Origin: JARRJY01 sp050116415
Lineage (GTDB): Bacteria > Pseudomonadota > Gammaproteobacteria > UBA6429 > Thiohalophilaceae
Direction of reading: 5' to 3'
Assembly: GCA_050116415.1 (NCBI GenBank)
Contig: JASFOS010000052.1
Coordinates: 1 to 13,755, forward strand
Length of the DNA: 13,755 nt
Part shown: one piece after another, positions 13,040 through 13,755 of the stretch
How the letters are laid out: every line of letters begins with the position of its first letter
Position numbering within the stretch: the first letter of the stretch is position 1
The notes under the pieces: generated by a model
The model's database searches: none
The model's input: the letters and a program-made list of their open reading frames with translations, nothing else
What the model was told of the DNA's origin: nothing
Translations under genes and position numbers: made by a program

Positions 13040-13755
13040 TCAAACCAGGCTGGCCGCCACGAATAACAGCGCCATCAATACGGGCTGGTGCAATAAATAA
13101 ATAACCAGGCTGTGGCGCCCGGCGTAACTTAACAACCTGGTAAATCCGGATGATGGCAGCTTACCGCAGTAGTTCAGCAGCGCCGGTTTCGACAGGATAA
13201 CTTTTGCGATAAACATGCCGATTAACACCACTCCCAGCCAGGGCAGCATAGGCACATAATCTTCGGTGGCCGGCTTGTGGGTCATCATGCCAAGCCATTG
13301 CAACCACGGCTGATCAAACAGTGCGGATTTGATCGTCACACCGATGACAATCATGGCTATCCCTGTAAACAGGTTTGCCCAGTAGAAACGATAAAACAGT
13401 AAGCCAACCAGGCTGGCAAAAGCAATAAAGTGCAGGATGCCAAAAAAGATCGTCCGCCCCGGGAACATGAAATAGGTGAGCAGTGAAATGAACAACGCCG
13501 CCGACAGGATAACGGCAAAACGCTTCATCACTTTATGCCCGTTGATCCCGTTCTGGTTTGCCAGCACCAGGCTGATACCCACCACCAGCAGGAACAGGCT
13601 AACAATAAAGTTTCGGGCACTTAACCAGAACGGATCATGGTAAAAATCGAAACCGGCAAAATTAAAATACACCAGGTCATAACAAAAGTGATAGATGATC
13701 ATCAGGGCGATGGCACTGCCACGTAAGGCATCAATGCCGTGGAGTCGTGTTTGTC
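13040..13755 (-). CDS. DUF1624 / heparan-alpha-glucosaminide N-acetyltransferase-like membrane protein (5' truncated)
   Basis: The visible 237 codons are the C-terminal part of a polytopic inner-membrane protein whose start lies beyond the right edge; the frame is open through base 13753. The family signature lies at the edge of the window: GIDALRGSAIALM followed by IIYHFCYDL, with the conserved R-G and the His of the predicted transfer site. About seven hydrophobic helices follow, with a last segment HSLVIYLLHQPVLMALL that resembles the terminal helix of membrane acyltransferases. ATG at 13702 should not be taken as the start, because the conserved D-A-L-R-G motif precedes it. These proteins are thought to move acyl groups across the membrane to sugars; the substrate here is unknown. 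It converges on ubiB with a 25-base gap and no visible terminator. Confidence 0.85.
   Translation of the reverse strand, partial: QTRLHGIDALRGSAIALMIIYHFCYDLVYFNFAGFDFYHDPFWLSARNFIVSLFLLVVGISLVLANQNGINGHKVMKRFAVILSAALFISLLTYFMFPGRTIFFGILHFIAFASLVGLLFYRFYWANLFTGIAMIVIGVTIKSALFDQPWLQWLGMMTHKPATEDYVPMLPWLGVVLIGMFIAKVILSKPALLNYCGKLPSSGFTRLLSYAGRHSLVIYLLHQPVLMALLFVAASLV

Noticed and set aside
1..13755. Mobile element, CRISPR array, tRNA or rRNA
   Set aside because: No transposase or integrase-like ORF, no regularly spaced repeats and no tRNA-like sequence were seen; all large ORFs are accounted for by chromosomal genes.

Overview
The window reads as a chromosomal segment of a free-living, motile, ubiquinone-using gammaproteobacterium of moderate GC content (judged by eye). 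The reasons are an HslU ATPase tail, the ubiquinone proteins UbiE, UbiJ and UbiB, a chemoreceptor behind a FliA-type promoter, and strong Shine-Dalgarno sites with rho-independent terminators. The species cannot be named from this sequence. There is no insertion sequence, CRISPR array, tRNA or rRNA. Nearly all the DNA is coding, and two genes (hslU and the left-pointing gene at the right end) run off the window.

Layout. Positions 1-2984 form a rightward housekeeping run: the 3' end of hslU, a DUF971 protein, ubiE, an RDD membrane protein and ubiJ, the last three with overlapping stop and start codons. Positions 3169-3400 hold an orphan 61-codon ORF with its own terminator. Positions 3444-4920 hold a pyrophosphate-dependent phosphofructokinase carrying an unusual 57-residue lysine-rich N-terminal tail, closed by a strong terminator. 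Positions 7583-4963 are a leftward five-gene cluster: small secreted charged protein, ECF-like sigma factor, DUF3619-type probable anti-sigma factor, DUF3106-type periplasmic protein and outer-membrane beta-barrel. Facing away from it at 7955-8260 is a gene for a small secreted protein. A bidirectional terminator separates this from a leftward 743-residue chemoreceptor (10569-8338). Positions 10984-13014 carry a small helical protein and ubiB. The right end is a truncated leftward DUF1624 membrane acyltransferase-like gene.

The most interesting unit is the sigma-factor locus at about 4.96-8.26 kb. The regulatory region between the divergent genes contains the same bipartite element twice, TGTCAACC-N14-GCGTT(A/G), once on each strand. 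Each copy is about 40 bases upstream of a start codon, and the conserved AAC and CGT cores are those expected of ECF sigma promoters. This predicts an autoregulated sigma factor controlling its own operon and the divergent secreted protein, with all non-regulatory products directed to the envelope. The function is unknown; an envelope-stress or surface-remodelling regulon is an inference. The sigma gene has no usable ATG/GTG/TTG at its proper start. A perfect AGGAGG lies 6 bases before an in-frame CTG, so a non-canonical start is likely and automated annotation would truncate region 2.

Other points: the phosphofructokinase tail resembles bacterial histone-H1-like KKKxA repeats; the chemoreceptor combines a periplasmic HBM-like sensor with a cytosolic zinc-binding CZB domain behind a good sigma-28 promoter match; and ubiB lies 8.4 kb away from ubiE/ubiJ, which are its direct neighbours in Escherichia coli.
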